A stretch of 64,000 nucleotides of DNA from Marinomonas shanghaiensis (GCF_003259175.1 NZ_QGOK01000017.1:1-64000); one strand, 5' to 3'; shown: positions 45,258-54,871, counted from the first letter of the stretch. Notes: generated from the letters alone by a model not told the origin. A program made the numbers and translations.

Positions 45258-46264
45258 GTGAAAACCAAGGCGCAGAATTAAGTTCCGTTCAAAAAGCAGC
45301 CGTTCTTTTGATGTCGCTGGGTGAGTCGGACGCTGCGCAAATTCTAAAGCACATGGGGCCTAAAGAAGTCCAGAAAATTGGTCAAACCATGGCCCAGCTT
45401 TCTAACATTCAGCGTCACCAAGTTGAAAAAGTCTTGGATGACTTTTTGGTGTTGGTGGGCGATCAGACAGGCTTAGGTTTGGGAGCGGATGGCTACATTC
45501 GGAATATGCTTCGCGAGGCGTTAGGTGAAGAAAAAGCGGGCAGTTTGATTGATCGGATTTTGCTTGGTGGCAATACGACGGGTTTGGATACCTTAAAATG
45601 GATGGAATCTCGCGCGGTTGCCGATGTTATTCGTTATGAGCATCCGCAAATTCAAGCGATTGTTATTTCTTATTTAGACCCAGATCAAGCTGCCGATATA
45701 TTGGCAAACTTTGATGAGCGTGTCCGTTTAGATATTGTTTTACGTGTTGCCGCATTAGAGACGGTTCAGCCAGCCGCGTTACAAGAGTTAAATAATATAT
45801 TGGAACGTCAGTTCTCTGGAAACAATTCAACTCAATCAACGACGATTGGTGGTGTTCGTACGGCAGCTAACATCATGAACTTTATTGACAGTTCAGTAGA
45901 GTCTGAGTTGATGGAGTCTATTCGTGATGTGGATGAGGATTTGGCCAATACCATTCAGGATCTGATGTTTGTCTTTGATAACTTGCTAGAAGTAGATGAT
46001 CGTGGCATCCAAATTATCTTGCGGGAAGTGGAATCCGAAACCTTGATTCTTGCGCTTAAAGGCGCTGATCCAGACATGCAAGATAAGATTTTCAAAAACA
46101 TGTCCACTCGTGCTGCTGACATGTTGCGGGACGATTTAGAGGCAAAAGGCCCCGTCCGAGTCAGCGAAGTGGAAGTGGCTCAGAAAGAAATATTGGCCGT
46201 GGCCAGACGCCTTGCTGAGAACGGGGAGATTGTCCTCGGTGGCGGCGGTGAGCAGATGGTTTAG
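45254..46264 (+). CDS. fliG: Flagellar motor switch protein FliG
   Basis: Rotor protein that binds FliF at its N-terminus, FliM in the middle and the stator through its C-terminus. The middle domain contains EHPQIQAIVISYLDPDQAAD. The C-terminal torque helix MFVFDNLLEVDDRGIQIILR has the conserved charged residues. The 336-residue length is typical. It is followed eight bases later by fliH. Confidence 0.98.
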   Translation: MSENQGAELSSVQKAAVLLMSLGESDAAQILKHMGPKEVQKIGQTMAQLSNIQRHQVEKVLDDFLVLVGDQTGLGLGADGYIRNMLREALGEEKAGSLIDRILLGGNTTGLDTLKWMESRAVADVIRYEHPQIQAIVISYLDPDQAADILANFDERVRLDIVLRVAALETVQPAALQELNNILERQFSGNNSTQSTTIGGVRTAANIMNFIDSSVESELMESIRDVDEDLANTIQDLMFVFDNLLEVDDRGIQIILREVESETLILALKGADPDMQDKIFKNMSTRAADMLRDDLEAKGPVRVSEVEVAQKEILAVARRLAENGEIVLGGGGEQMV

Positions 46265-46271
46265 TTAGGTT

Positions 46272-47069
46272 ATGTCTGATAAACAAGAAAAAAATGAGCG
46301 CAAGTTGACCGCTTACGAGCGCTGGGAGCTTCCTCATTTAGAAAGCAACAAGCCGAGTGACTCCGGCCCTGCCATGCTCATTCAAAGAGACACCATAGTC
46401 ACCACAGAAGAGGTGGATCAAGATTCTTTGGTGTACGAGCCTCTTACCGCGTCTCAATTAGAAGAAATACGCAGTGCAGCCTACGATGAAGGCTTCATTC
46501 AGGGGGAAGAAGAAGGGCACAAAAAAGGCCATTCTGATGGCTTTGCGAAAGGAGAGGTCGACGGTTTTGAAAAAGGCCATGAAGAAGGTCGGCTAATAGG
46601 GTTGGAAGAAGGTAAGGCACAAGCTCGAGAGCTCGCTCAGACTCAATTGGCGTCTATTGAGGCCTTATTGACGAGTGTTGCACAAGAAATAACTTCGCCT
46701 CTGGAAGAAAGTCGCACTGCGGTTGAAGACATTTTGTATCACTCCATGACAAGAATAATCGAGAATGTTTGCTTGCTGAAAATGCAGCAAGAAGGCCATA
46801 AGGTTTTAAAAGAACAATTAACACGAGTATTTGATGAGATTGGTGAATACGAAGGGCGCATTCGATTAAGATTGCACTCAAATGATATTCTTATTTTAGA
46901 AGAGCTTGGCATCCAAAATAGACTCGCTTTGCAAGTCGAAGTCGATGACGCTTTGGTCAGCGGTAGCTTTGTCATAGATTCTAAATCTTTTCATATTGAT
47001 GGCCGCCTTGAGCAAAGATTAGAAGCGGTTTTTGAAGAGCTTCGCCACCTTTCATTGCTTGATAGCTAG
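46272..47069 (+). CDS. fliH: Flagellar assembly protein FliH
   Basis: Regulator of the FliI ATPase and tether to FliN. The 265-residue product has a glycine-spaced helix at about 75-115 ([20 protein letters not shown] and on through [10 protein letters not shown]) with at least ten GxxxG-type steps, the hallmark of FliH. The C-terminal domain (about 120-265) binds FliI. It is longer than E. coli FliH (228), mostly at the N-terminus. It lies in an operon between fliG and fliI. Confidence 0.95.
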   Translation: MSDKQEKNERKLTAYERWELPHLESNKPSDSGPAMLIQRDTIVTTEEVDQDSLVYEPLTASQLEEIRSAAYDEGFIQGEEEGHKKGHSDGFAKGEVDGFEKGHEEGRLIGLEEGKAQARELAQTQLASIEALLTSVAQEITSPLEESRTAVEDILYHSMTRIIENVCLLKMQQEGHKVLKEQLTRVFDEIGEYEGRIRLRLHSNDILILEELGIQNRLALQVEVDDALVSGSFVIDSKSFHIDGRLEQRLEAVFEELRHLSLLDS

Positions 47070-47074
47070 TTGCC

Positions 47075-48406
47075 ATGCCAACCCTTACCGAACGTTTTAA
47101 TAAACTCAGTAGTGTGTCCGTTTCCGCGTTACCTCCTCAGCTTGAAGGTAAAGTGACCCGCATGGTTGGTTTGACTATGGAGGCGGTAGGCTGTGTGGTC
47201 GCGTTAGGTGATCGTTGTTCTGTTCAGGTTCGAAAAGATCGCTGGGTTGAATCAGAAGTAGTTGGGTTTACAGGGGATCTGACGTATCTGATGCCGACCG
47301 AAGCCATTGAAGGTATTTCTCCCGGTGCGCGAGTGCGTCCTTTGCTTGGTGACAGCAGGATGCCTGTGGGTGATGAGTTATTGGGGCGCGTTGTGAATGG
47401 TTTAGGCAAGCCACTGGATGGTAAAGGTCCCATTAAAACCAAAGATTCAGTGACCCTGCATGGCAATGTTATTAATCCTTTGCAGCGTAAGCCTATCAGT
47501 GAACCTTTAGATGTTGGCATCAAGGCCATTAATAGCTTGTTGACTGTTGGCAAAGGGCAACGATTAGGGCTTTTCGCCGGCAGTGGTGTGGGCAAGAGTA
47601 TGTTGCTTGGCATGATGACAAAATTCACCGAAGCGGACATCACTGTTGTGGGTCTTATTGGGGAGCGTGGGCGAGAGGTAAAAGAATTTATTGACCAAAT
47701 TCTTGGTGAAGAAGGCTTAGCTCGTTCTGTTGTGGTTGCTTCACCAGCGGATGACTCTGCTCTTATGCGATTACGAGCCGCGATGCTGGCGACGCGTATT
47801 GCCGAGTATTATCGAGATCAAGGCAAGAACGTGTTATTGCTAATGGATTCTTTAACGCGATATGCGCAAGCACAACGAGAAATCGCCTTGTCTGTCGGTG
47901 AGCCTCCTGCCACGAAAGGTTATCCGCCATCTGTGTTTTCAAAGTTACCCCAGTTGGTAGAGCGGGCTGGTAACGGTTGTGAGGGCAGTGGTTCGGTGAC
48001 GGCCTTTTATACGGTTCTGACCGAAGGCGATGATCAACAAGACCCCATTGCTGATGCTTCAAGGGCTATTTTGGATGGACATATAGTGCTATCTAGGCGT
48101 TTAGCAGAGGAAGGTCATTATCCTGCGATTGACATCGAAGCGTCTATTTCACGAGCAATGCCGCACATTGTTAGTCAAGATCACTTGTATGGCGCGATGC
48201 GTGTCAAACAGCTTTATTCTAAGTTTCAGCAAAATCAGGATCTTATTTCGGTAGGGGCCTATGCTCGAGGTAGCGACCCAGATTTAGATCAAGCGATCAT
48301 ACAAATGCCCGAAATTCGTCATTTTTTACAGCAGTCTTTGACGGAAAGTTTTACCATTGATCAAAGCTTAGGGGCGTTAGTGGCGGCGATGACAAAAGGG
48401 CAGTAG
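47075..48406 (+). CDS. fliI: Flagellum-specific ATP synthase FliI
   Basis: Hexameric ATPase of the flagellar type III export apparatus. Walker A is FAGSGVGKS, with [32 protein letters not shown] and the [20 protein letters not shown] region, all FliI/F1-beta-like. The length of 443 fits. It ends 124 bp before fliJ, an unusually long gap with a hairpin. Confidence 0.98.
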   Translation: MPTLTERFNKLSSVSVSALPPQLEGKVTRMVGLTMEAVGCVVALGDRCSVQVRKDRWVESEVVGFTGDLTYLMPTEAIEGISPGARVRPLLGDSRMPVGDELLGRVVNGLGKPLDGKGPIKTKDSVTLHGNVINPLQRKPISEPLDVGIKAINSLLTVGKGQRLGLFAGSGVGKSMLLGMMTKFTEADITVVGLIGERGREVKEFIDQILGEEGLARSVVVASPADDSALMRLRAAMLATRIAEYYRDQGKNVLLLMDSLTRYAQAQREIALSVGEPPATKGYPPSVFSKLPQLVERAGNGCEGSGSVTAFYTVLTEGDDQQDPIADASRAILDGHIVLSRRLAEEGHYPAIDIEASISRAMPHIVSQDHLYGAMRVKQLYSKFQQNQDLISVGAYARGSDPDLDQAIIQMPEIRHFLQQSLTESFTIDQSLGALVAAMTKGQ

Positions 48407-48419
48407 ACGAACGCTGACA

Positions 48420-48456
48420 AAAACGTCTACCATTCATTTCATTAACAAGACGTTTT
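48420..48456 (+). other. Stem-loop between fliI and fliJ
   Basis: AAAACGTCT (48420-48428) and AGACGTTTT (48448-48456) are perfect 9-bp arms with a 19-base loop, within the 124-bp gap. It has only a TTTT tail, so it might be a weak terminator, an RNA processing site or a protein-binding palindrome. Confidence 0.5.
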
Positions 48457-48530
48457 GTACGACCATGATAATTGCTTGTTTTTTGTCTTGCTTGTTATCC
48501 GCTTAACAATTTTTAGGTAAGGGGAGAAAA

Positions 48531-48962
48531 ATGAAAAAATCCCGTCGAATGCAAATTTTAGTGGATCTTGCTCAACGAAAAGAAGATCTTGCTGCTAAAC
48601 AGCTTGCTCGAGACAAAGCAAAAGTACAACATGATCTGCAAAAGCTGAATGAATTAAAGGATTACGCTGGACAATATGAGTCAGAACGTAACCTTTTGGG
48701 TCTCAGTGCGTACCTTACAACAAATTATCAGCACTTTGTTGACCGTGTTCAGCAGGCTATTGTTCAACAAGAAGCCGCTGTGGGCAGAGCAGAGCAGCAA
48801 GCGGATATGAGTATGCGTCGCTGGTTGCAAACCCGTACCAAAACCAAAAGTATGGACTGGTTGAAAGAGAAAAGCCACAAAGCTGAATTAGCGGTTGAGG
48901 CGAAACAAGAGCAACGTCAGAGTGACGAATTTGCTATGCGACGTTTTTTAGACTCAATGTAA
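48531..48962 (+). CDS. fliJ: Flagellar export protein FliJ
   Basis: Stalk-like coiled-coil subunit of the export ATPase, related to F1 gamma. The 143-residue product is a charged two-helix coiled coil (from MQILVDLAQRKEDLAAKQLA to the C-terminus) with no other domain, as in FliJ. The ATG follows AGGGGAG. The protein family is poorly conserved; size, fold and place after fliI support it. Confidence 0.9.
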   Translation: MKKSRRMQILVDLAQRKEDLAAKQLARDKAKVQHDLQKLNELKDYAGQYESERNLLGLSAYLTTNYQHFVDRVQQAIVQQEAAVGRAEQQADMSMRRWLQTRTKTKSMDWLKEKSHKAELAVEAKQEQRQSDEFAMRRFLDSM

Positions 48963-49017
48963 CGCGCTTTAAAACGTTTTTTTATCATAACCGCTTAGCC
49001 TATTGCTAGGGTGAAAT

Positions 49018-50889
49018 ATGGCTCGACAGGATAATGGAATCATCGATTTGTCTTTGCCGATTTCGGATATAGAAAAGGCGTTGTACGATTATGCCCATTC
49101 TCCACTGCGTGGTTTGCAGACGCTTCACTTAGCACTCTTATCTTTTCAAAAAAACACTCAGATTTGCCTCTTTGATCCCCTTTATCATCAACGCTTGGGT
49201 TCTTTAATCGCCGCGACTGAGCAACTTTTGTTATCTGGTTCTCCCTATGTGGAACGCTATCATAAGGCTTTTTTGTCTTCAGCGGATGCGCTTGCTCAAA
49301 TAGCGATGGCGTGTCAGTTTAGTGAAGGCCGTGCAGAGTCACTGCAGTACTTGTTGTTAGCTGATCGTTCTTGTTGGCAAGACGTTCTGTCGGTTTTAAA
49401 TGAAGAGACGGTTTTCCCCAGCCAGATGAACTATCTGGCCAGATTCAGTATGAGGCAATCTGAATCTGTGAGTGTGGATGTTTATCTGGCAGCACTTGCT
49501 TGCGCTGGACGGGTATCCTTTGATTTAGAGGCGATCAATGGTAAAACCGTTAAGGGGCAGTTTAGGTTAACCACTGCGCAGTCTTTGCCGTGGCTTGAGA
49601 CTAAATTCCCTGAATTGCAGTGGCAAGAGGTGTCAGCTGATGCGGAGCTGTCTTTAAGAGCTTTGTGTGAATTCAGTTTTTTGCCAATTTTTCAAAACAC
49701 ATCGATGCAAAGAGATGCTCGTTATCGGTTGCTGGAGCAGTACGAAAAGGCATTTAAACAAGCCTTTTATCAGCCTTTTAGTCAATTCTTTCCGTCAGAC
49801 GATTCTGCCATAGAATGGCCGAATCGTTTGGTCCCGATTGCGAATGTCGCGACTAGCTTAGAAATAAACGAGGGTGTGAAGTATTTTCCTCTAAGACATG
49901 GTGGAGCTTTTTTTGTTGGGTCCTCTGTCTTGGGTCAGGAAGTGCCGAGTGTGGCTTATCTGAGTCGATTAGGGCATGATTTTTTGGCGTATTTTTTATA
50001 TGAGGTTGATACGGGGTTTGGGCGATTTGTGTTTGATCGTGCCGAGTGCCTTGGGACTTACGCTGTTATTGATCAAAATCTGAGTATCGACGGGGAGTGG
50101 TCATTATTTCATGTGGCCGCTGATATTCAGGCTAAGCTAGTGTTAACAATGAGTTTATTTTCTGCTGTTGGCGCCGCCTTTTGTTTGCTGCCTCAGTATG
50201 TTGATCAAGTATTGATCGTTAGACAAGGCGGGCAGTATTTTGCATTGCCCTATTCTGCTATTCGTGAGGTGGAGGGTGTATGCTCTATTATGTCTACCCC
50301 ACGTGCCTGGGTAAAAAATGTTTGGCTGAGTAGAGATAATGGGGTGTTGATAGAGCCTTGGTTATTTCATTTTGATAGCTTACCTGTCGTTAGTGGTCAG
50401 CATGAAGTGAATAAACGAATGTTCACTTATAAGAATGGTTATTATTTTGGTTTTCTCTGTGGCAGGATGTTTTGGATCGAAGCGGCGTTGGTATTCGCAC
50501 TGTTGCCATACCAGTCGCCTTTTTCTGTGGTTTATCGTGACGATGAGACATTCAGTTCGAAATCTTTCATTGTTCATGACGGTCGTTGTTTTGATAGAGT
50601 GCTCCCTAAAGATTTCGCGAGTGACGTATCGGCGGCACCGAGGCAAAAAAAAGGTTTCTCGATGATTCTTGAGGGAATGGGGGAGTCCGTTGTTCTGCCC
50701 TTTGTCTCTTGTGATTGGTGTGCGTCTTTGCCTGATGCCCGTTATGTTCGTGAATTTACCATGTTTCAAGAGTTGTTTTGCCACAGTGAAGGAAAACGTC
50801 ATCTGATGTCCTCACAGGGGGATGGCATGGTGATTGATAAACAGAATTTTTTGTCTTTTATTGCTGGCTTTCAGCCTCTTTATCATTAG
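49018..50889 (+). CDS. CheA-shaped protein with CheW-like domain and no visible kinase motifs
   Basis: A 623-residue cytoplasmic protein that I do not recognise as a named family. Around 385-420 the sequence GAAFCLLPQYVDQVLIVRQG and then GQYFALPYSAIREVEG copies the CheA junction between the HATPase domain and the CheW-like P5 domain. The C-terminal 200 residues would therefore be a P5/CheW-like module. The helical N-terminal 120 residues take the place of an Hpt, but there is no HTLKG-type histidine. The middle lacks the N-box and G-boxes of a kinase. It is best read as a degenerate CheA, perhaps a scaffold. It sits 56 bp after fliJ and 20 bp before a receptor-like gene. Confidence 0.6.
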   Translation: MARQDNGIIDLSLPISDIEKALYDYAHSPLRGLQTLHLALLSFQKNTQICLFDPLYHQRLGSLIAATEQLLLSGSPYVERYHKAFLSSADALAQIAMACQFSEGRAESLQYLLLADRSCWQDVLSVLNEETVFPSQMNYLARFSMRQSESVSVDVYLAALACAGRVSFDLEAINGKTVKGQFRLTTAQSLPWLETKFPELQWQEVSADAELSLRALCEFSFLPIFQNTSMQRDARYRLLEQYEKAFKQAFYQPFSQFFPSDDSAIEWPNRLVPIANVATSLEINEGVKYFPLRHGGAFFVGSSVLGQEVPSVAYLSRLGHDFLAYFLYEVDTGFGRFVFDRAECLGTYAVIDQNLSIDGEWSLFHVAADIQAKLVLTMSLFSAVGAAFCLLPQYVDQVLIVRQGGQYFALPYSAIREVEGVCSIMSTPRAWVKNVWLSRDNGVLIEPWLFHFDSLPVVSGQHEVNKRMFTYKNGYYFGFLCGRMFWIEAALVFALLPYQSPFSVVYRDDETFSSKSFIVHDGRCFDRVLPKDFASDVSAAPRQKKGFSMILEGMGESVVLPFVSCDWCASLPDARYVREFTMFQELFCHSEGKRHLMSSQGDGMVIDKQNFLSFIAGFQPLYH

Positions 50890-50909
50890 TTAAAAAGTGA
50901 TTATAGATT

Positions 50910-52793
50910 ATGAATACATTACATTTACCCTTTGGCGTGCCACGAAAAGAGCTGATTAATGCCTTGCAAAAAGGGTTGGTTATTGTGCTGTTTGCGATGT
51001 TATTAGCTTTTGCTGGTATGTATTTTCTGGTGAATAGTAATTTAGAACGTCAGGATATTCAGCAGGGAAAATTGAGTGAATTACTGGGGTTGGTGCACAG
51101 TGCAGAAGAGCATTGGTTGCAGTGGTTATTAGTGGAAGACCGTCAAACCTATGACTTAGAAGAGGATTCTCATTTCTCAGCGAGCTATTTACATCAGAGA
51201 TTGGTAAGTGAATATGGTTTAATTGAGCTCAATCTCACACGTTTCGATACGATGCTTGAGGCGGATCTTTCATCCTCTATTGCGTTATTGGATGGATTAT
51301 CGCAAAAAGAGCTTGATACATCTTCTTTGACGGATGAAGAGCGACGCGCTGTGTATCGTTCTTTTGAAACGCTAGAGTCGATTAGTGATGGACTGTTACA
51401 GATTAGAGTGAATGTGGAGTATGAGCGTCAGGCTTTTTCCCAGACGTTGATTTGGATTCATATTGCTCTGTTTGTCGTGATTGCTGCGATTATTTTGTTC
51501 TTGTGTACTCGGTTTGCTCGACAGTTGCGCTCTGGATTGTCTGCTTTGCACTATGTGGTTGATCATCGTAAACGAGGTCATGTTTCGGCACATCCTCCTC
51601 GAAATGTGATTGATGAGTTTACAGACCTAGGTCATTTGGTGGATAACGAATTGGCCTCACGAGATTTCGATATCAGCCAGCAAAGCGAAAATCTCAATTT
51701 AATTGAAAAAGCATTGGCCGAAGTCGACGAACCATTTTTGGTGACCAATGAACGAGGAGATATTGCTTGGTTAAGCGCTGGTGCTGAGCGATTGTGGTTT
51801 CGAAATACATCGTTGTTTGAATCATTGTTTGGTATTGATGCAGGGTTAGATGATCCGACAGGAGAGCGTATAGCAGACTCCATTTTATTGTCGGATGAAG
51901 CGTTGAAGCTTAACTTATCGGATGGTGTGTACTGGTTAAGTGTTTCTTCTTTTCTTTCAGATCAGCCTGTTGAAACAGAAAATTTGCAGCGCTTCATTTC
52001 TATTCGTTCAAAATCCGACACGGCAGAATTGGAGATTCTGCACCACAGTTTAAAATTACTTGAACAAGACGTATGGAGTGTGCCAATTCGCGTATTGCGT
52101 CAGGAGTCTCCTTATGCAGGGTTTGCTACGTCTTTAGAAATCATACGTCGAAAAGTAATGACGTTGTTTGACTTTCTTAATGCCGCCTTAATGCGAACAA
52201 ATCCCATTGTAAAAATTACTAAACTACAACAAATAGCATCCCTAATTGACGAAAAAACAGATCACAATGAGGCATCAGTAAATGAGTTGGTTCCAATGAC
52301 TCATTCATCGTTCGAAGGTATGCAGGTTGAGCTGAATACGATGGCTTGGCTTTCTGGGCAGGTGAGAGACTCTTTTATACTGGGTTATGAATTGGTTTTG
52401 CAGCGTTTAGCCTTGGTTGAGAAAGACTTGTCTTCCGATGTTTTTCTCCTAGGTGAGGTTGAACGTTATCTTAACGAAGTTCGCGCTGGTGTATTGAATA
52501 GTCTAGCGGCCACTGAAGGCGAAAGTGAAAGTGTTCGTCGCCGTTTTGCCGTTGATATAGAGCACGATATAAGTCAGGTGCAAGAGCAAATTGAAGGCAT
52601 GAAGTCTATGGCGGCCTCAACATTGTCTTTGCTGGAGTCAGATCGCAGTGTTGGTGTGGCGCGTTTAGAAAGAGCCAGAGAATCTGTTTCTGAGATGATT
52701 GACCGCATTCATGACTTGATGGCGAAAATGCCAGCTGATGTTTCCGTCGATGCAGAAGAAAATGTATCGGCACAAAAATCTAATGATGAGTAA
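50910..52793 (+). CDS. Receptor-like membrane protein without MCP signalling hairpin
   Basis: A 627-residue inner-membrane protein built like a chemoreceptor. TM1 (about 25-45), a helical periplasmic domain (46-178), TM2 (about 179-199), a HAMP-like segment (200-255), a PAS-like domain (about 265-375, starting LIEKALAEVDEPFLVTNERG) and a long helical coiled coil (380-615). The canonical MCP tip ([16 protein letters not shown]) is absent, as is any histidine kinase motif. It follows the CheA-shaped gene by 20 bp, so the two products probably interact. Function is unknown; it might send an envelope or flagellar assembly signal to the downstream phosphatase. Confidence 0.6.
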   Translation: MNTLHLPFGVPRKELINALQKGLVIVLFAMLLAFAGMYFLVNSNLERQDIQQGKLSELLGLVHSAEEHWLQWLLVEDRQTYDLEEDSHFSASYLHQRLVSEYGLIELNLTRFDTMLEADLSSSIALLDGLSQKELDTSSLTDEERRAVYRSFETLESISDGLLQIRVNVEYERQAFSQTLIWIHIALFVVIAAIILFLCTRFARQLRSGLSALHYVVDHRKRGHVSAHPPRNVIDEFTDLGHLVDNELASRDFDISQQSENLNLIEKALAEVDEPFLVTNERGDIAWLSAGAERLWFRNTSLFESLFGIDAGLDDPTGERIADSILLSDEALKLNLSDGVYWLSVSSFLSDQPVETENLQRFISIRSKSDTAELEILHHSLKLLEQDVWSVPIRVLRQESPYAGFATSLEIIRRKVMTLFDFLNAALMRTNPIVKITKLQQIASLIDEKTDHNEASVNELVPMTHSSFEGMQVELNTMAWLSGQVRDSFILGYELVLQRLALVEKDLSSDVFLLGEVERYLNEVRAGVLNSLAATEGESESVRRRFAVDIEHDISQVQEQIEGMKSMAASTLSLLESDRSVGVARLERARESVSEMIDRIHDLMAKMPADVSVDAEENVSAQKSNDE

Positions 52794-52796
52794 AAT

Positions 52797-52817
52797 GAGT
52801 GGTAATATTTTCCACTC
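52797..52817 (+). other. Short hairpin before the STAS gene
   Basis: GAGTGG/CCACTC with a nine-base loop, starting one base after the preceding stop codon. It is AT-looped with no T tract and may tune translation of the STAS gene, whose GAGGAG site follows. Confidence 0.35.
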
Positions 52818-52835
52818 TTACTTGAGGAGTAGGCT

Positions 52836-53138
52836 GTGGTTGAACGCTTTTTTGATAAAAAAACAGGGTGCCTGACCATTACCATAAATGGTCGATTCGA
52901 TTACAGCTGCCATAAAATGTTCAAAGAGGCTTTTACGAGTGTCACTACAGCAGCGTCGTATGATGTGAATTTGGCGGATGTTTCGTATTTAGATAGTTCT
53001 GCCCTTGGCATGTTATTGTTGCTGAGAGATCACGCGGGTGGCGATAGGGCTCAGGTTCGTTTGCTTCATGCTAATGGGGCAGTGTTAGATATTCTTAAGA
53101 TTGCAAACTTTCATCGCCTTTTTAATATTGCTGAGTAG
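52836..53138 (+). CDS. STAS-domain anti-sigma factor antagonist, HsbA-like
   Basis: Single STAS domain of 100 residues. The strand-loop VNLADVSYLDSSALGMLLLL has the conserved phosphorylatable serine (Ser54 by comparison with SpoIIAA DSSGLG). In Pseudomonas the homologue HsbA binds the anti-sigma-28 factor FlgM when unphosphorylated and is controlled by the kinase/phosphatase HsbR. The adjacent downstream gene encodes just such a protein, which supports the same pairing. GTG start with GAGGAG. No FlgM gene is in the window. Confidence 0.85.
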   Translation: MVERFFDKKTGCLTITINGRFDYSCHKMFKEAFTSVTTAASYDVNLADVSYLDSSALGMLLLLRDHAGGDRAQVRLLHANGAVLDILKIANFHRLFNIAE

Positions 53139-53144
53139 TGTTGT

Positions 53145-54854
53145 ATGGAGCAAATGTTAACCATATTAATTGCAGATGATAATCCGTCTGATCGTATTCT
53201 ATTAAAAGCCATTTTAAGTCAATTTGGTCATAAAGTAGTTACTGCTGTCGATGGGCAAGATGCGATTGATAAATTTGATCCTCATACCATCCAACTGGTT
53301 TGTTTGGATATCAAAATGCCTCACAAAGATGGTTGGGAAGCGGCATTTGAAATTCAGCGTATTGCTGGTGATGTATTTGTTCCAATCATTTTTCTGTCTG
53401 GTGTGTCTGATCCTATTGCCTTATCTAATTGTTTGCGAATTGGGGGGACCGATTTCATTTCTAAGCCCTATAGCCCAGCGCTGATTACGGCAAAATTAAA
53501 TGCCATAGTGCGTTTGTTGGTTATGCAAAAAACCCTTGAAGAACAACGTGATGCGATGCGATCCTATAATGAGCAACTGCTCAATGACCAAGATATCGCA
53601 AAAGTCGTTTATGAAAATATAACCCACTCGAATTGTTTGGAAGATCCAGCCTTATCTACTTTCCACTACGGAACTCATACTTTTAATGGTGACGTCATTC
53701 TTGCGGCTTATAAGCCTAATGGCGGGATGCATCTATTATTAGGGGATTTTACTGGCCATGGCTTGTCTGCTGCCATTGGTGCTTTACCCCTAGCTGATAT
53801 TTTCTTTGAATGGACCAAAAAAGGCTTTTTGATGCGGCAGATTATTCCTGAAATAAACGCGCGTCTCAAACGAATTTTGCCCGCTAATATGTTTTGTAGC
53901 GCGGTGTTTATTGATATCAAAGTCAATAATAAAAGCATTGAAATATGGAATGGAGGTTTACCGGATGTATTGTTTTTTTCTAAAAAAGCGAATCAGCCAA
54001 TCAGGTTTTCCTCAAAAAACTTACCCTTAGGTGTCTTGTCTCCTGATGCGTTTGAATCTCAGATCGAAGCGGTTTCTTTTCTCCCTGGTGATAGGTTGAT
54101 GGCGTTTTCGGACGGCGTTTACGAGGCGCTGGATGTTTCTGGGAAGATGTTTTGCCATTCTGTTCTTATGCCACTTTACCAAGGACATGTGGCTGCAGAC
54201 CAATCAGTAGATTGGTTAATTGAGCAATTAGAAACCGAAGGTGTATTGAAAAATCCACATGATGATATCTCATGCCTTAGTGTTCGCTTGGACGCCAGTA
54301 TCGGTATTGACTCTTCTGAAAGCGAATATTCGCGAGCGCATCATGAGGCCCCAGCTGATTTCTCGTTTGAATATGTTTTGAATGCCGACTCGTTGCGCAA
54401 TACAGATCCTTTACCTTATGTGTTGCAAATTTTGACCACCGTACCGGGGTTAAGCAGTTTCTCTAGTCAAATATTTATGATCTTGTCGGAGCTTTATTCA
54501 AATGCGCTTGAGCATGGCGTATTAAAACTCAACTCTGAAAAGAAAAACTCAATTGATGGCTTCTCTCAGTATTATGAAGAGCGTGAGAGTCGTTTGGCTA
54601 GCTTAACGAGCGGCTACGTCAAAATTTCCGTTAAAGTCACGTCAGAAGGGCATAATCGATCGCTTGTTTTGTATGTAGAGGACAGTGGTTCAGGGTTTGA
54701 TTTTAAGGGCGTGCATTTTGACATATCTAACACTGAATTATTGTATAACCGTGGCTTGGCTTTGTTGGATCAGCTTTGCAGTAAGTTAGAGTTTTCTAAG
54801 GGGGGAAGTGCGGTCACCGCTTATTACGATTGGCAAGTTGGTCTAAATGGTTAA
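53145..54854 (+). CDS. Response regulator with PP2C phosphatase and HATPase domains, HsbR-like
   Basis: Three-domain switch protein of 569 residues. Receiver (1-120) with D11, D12 and phospho-acceptor D55 (VCLDIKMPHKDG). SpoIIE/PP2C phosphatase (about 165-385) with LLLGDFTGHGLSAAIGA, RLMAFSDGVYEAL and NPHDDISCLSVRL. C-terminal anti-sigma-type HATPase (about 415-565) with LSELYSNALEHG and VEDSGSGFDF. This matches Pseudomonas HsbR, which both phosphorylates and dephosphorylates HsbA. The cognate histidine phosphotransfer protein HptB, which in Pseudomonas feeds the receiver, is not encoded here. The STAS gene ends six bases upstream. Confidence 0.88.
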   Translation: MEQMLTILIADDNPSDRILLKAILSQFGHKVVTAVDGQDAIDKFDPHTIQLVCLDIKMPHKDGWEAAFEIQRIAGDVFVPIIFLSGVSDPIALSNCLRIGGTDFISKPYSPALITAKLNAIVRLLVMQKTLEEQRDAMRSYNEQLLNDQDIAKVVYENITHSNCLEDPALSTFHYGTHTFNGDVILAAYKPNGGMHLLLGDFTGHGLSAAIGALPLADIFFEWTKKGFLMRQIIPEINARLKRILPANMFCSAVFIDIKVNNKSIEIWNGGLPDVLFFSKKANQPIRFSSKNLPLGVLSPDAFESQIEAVSFLPGDRLMAFSDGVYEALDVSGKMFCHSVLMPLYQGHVAADQSVDWLIEQLETEGVLKNPHDDISCLSVRLDASIGIDSSESEYSRAHHEAPADFSFEYVLNADSLRNTDPLPYVLQILTTVPGLSSFSSQIFMILSELYSNALEHGVLKLNSEKKNSIDGFSQYYEERESRLASLTSGYVKISVKVTSEGHNRSLVLYVEDSGSGFDFKGVHFDISNTELLYNRGLALLDQLCSKLEFSKGGSAVTAYYDWQVGLNG

Positions 54855-54871
54855 AGGCGTCTATAAATAGA

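Noticed and set aside
47224-47643. Open frame of 139 codons on the minus strand opposite fliI
   Set aside because: It lies fully inside a highly conserved ATPase gene and resembles no family.
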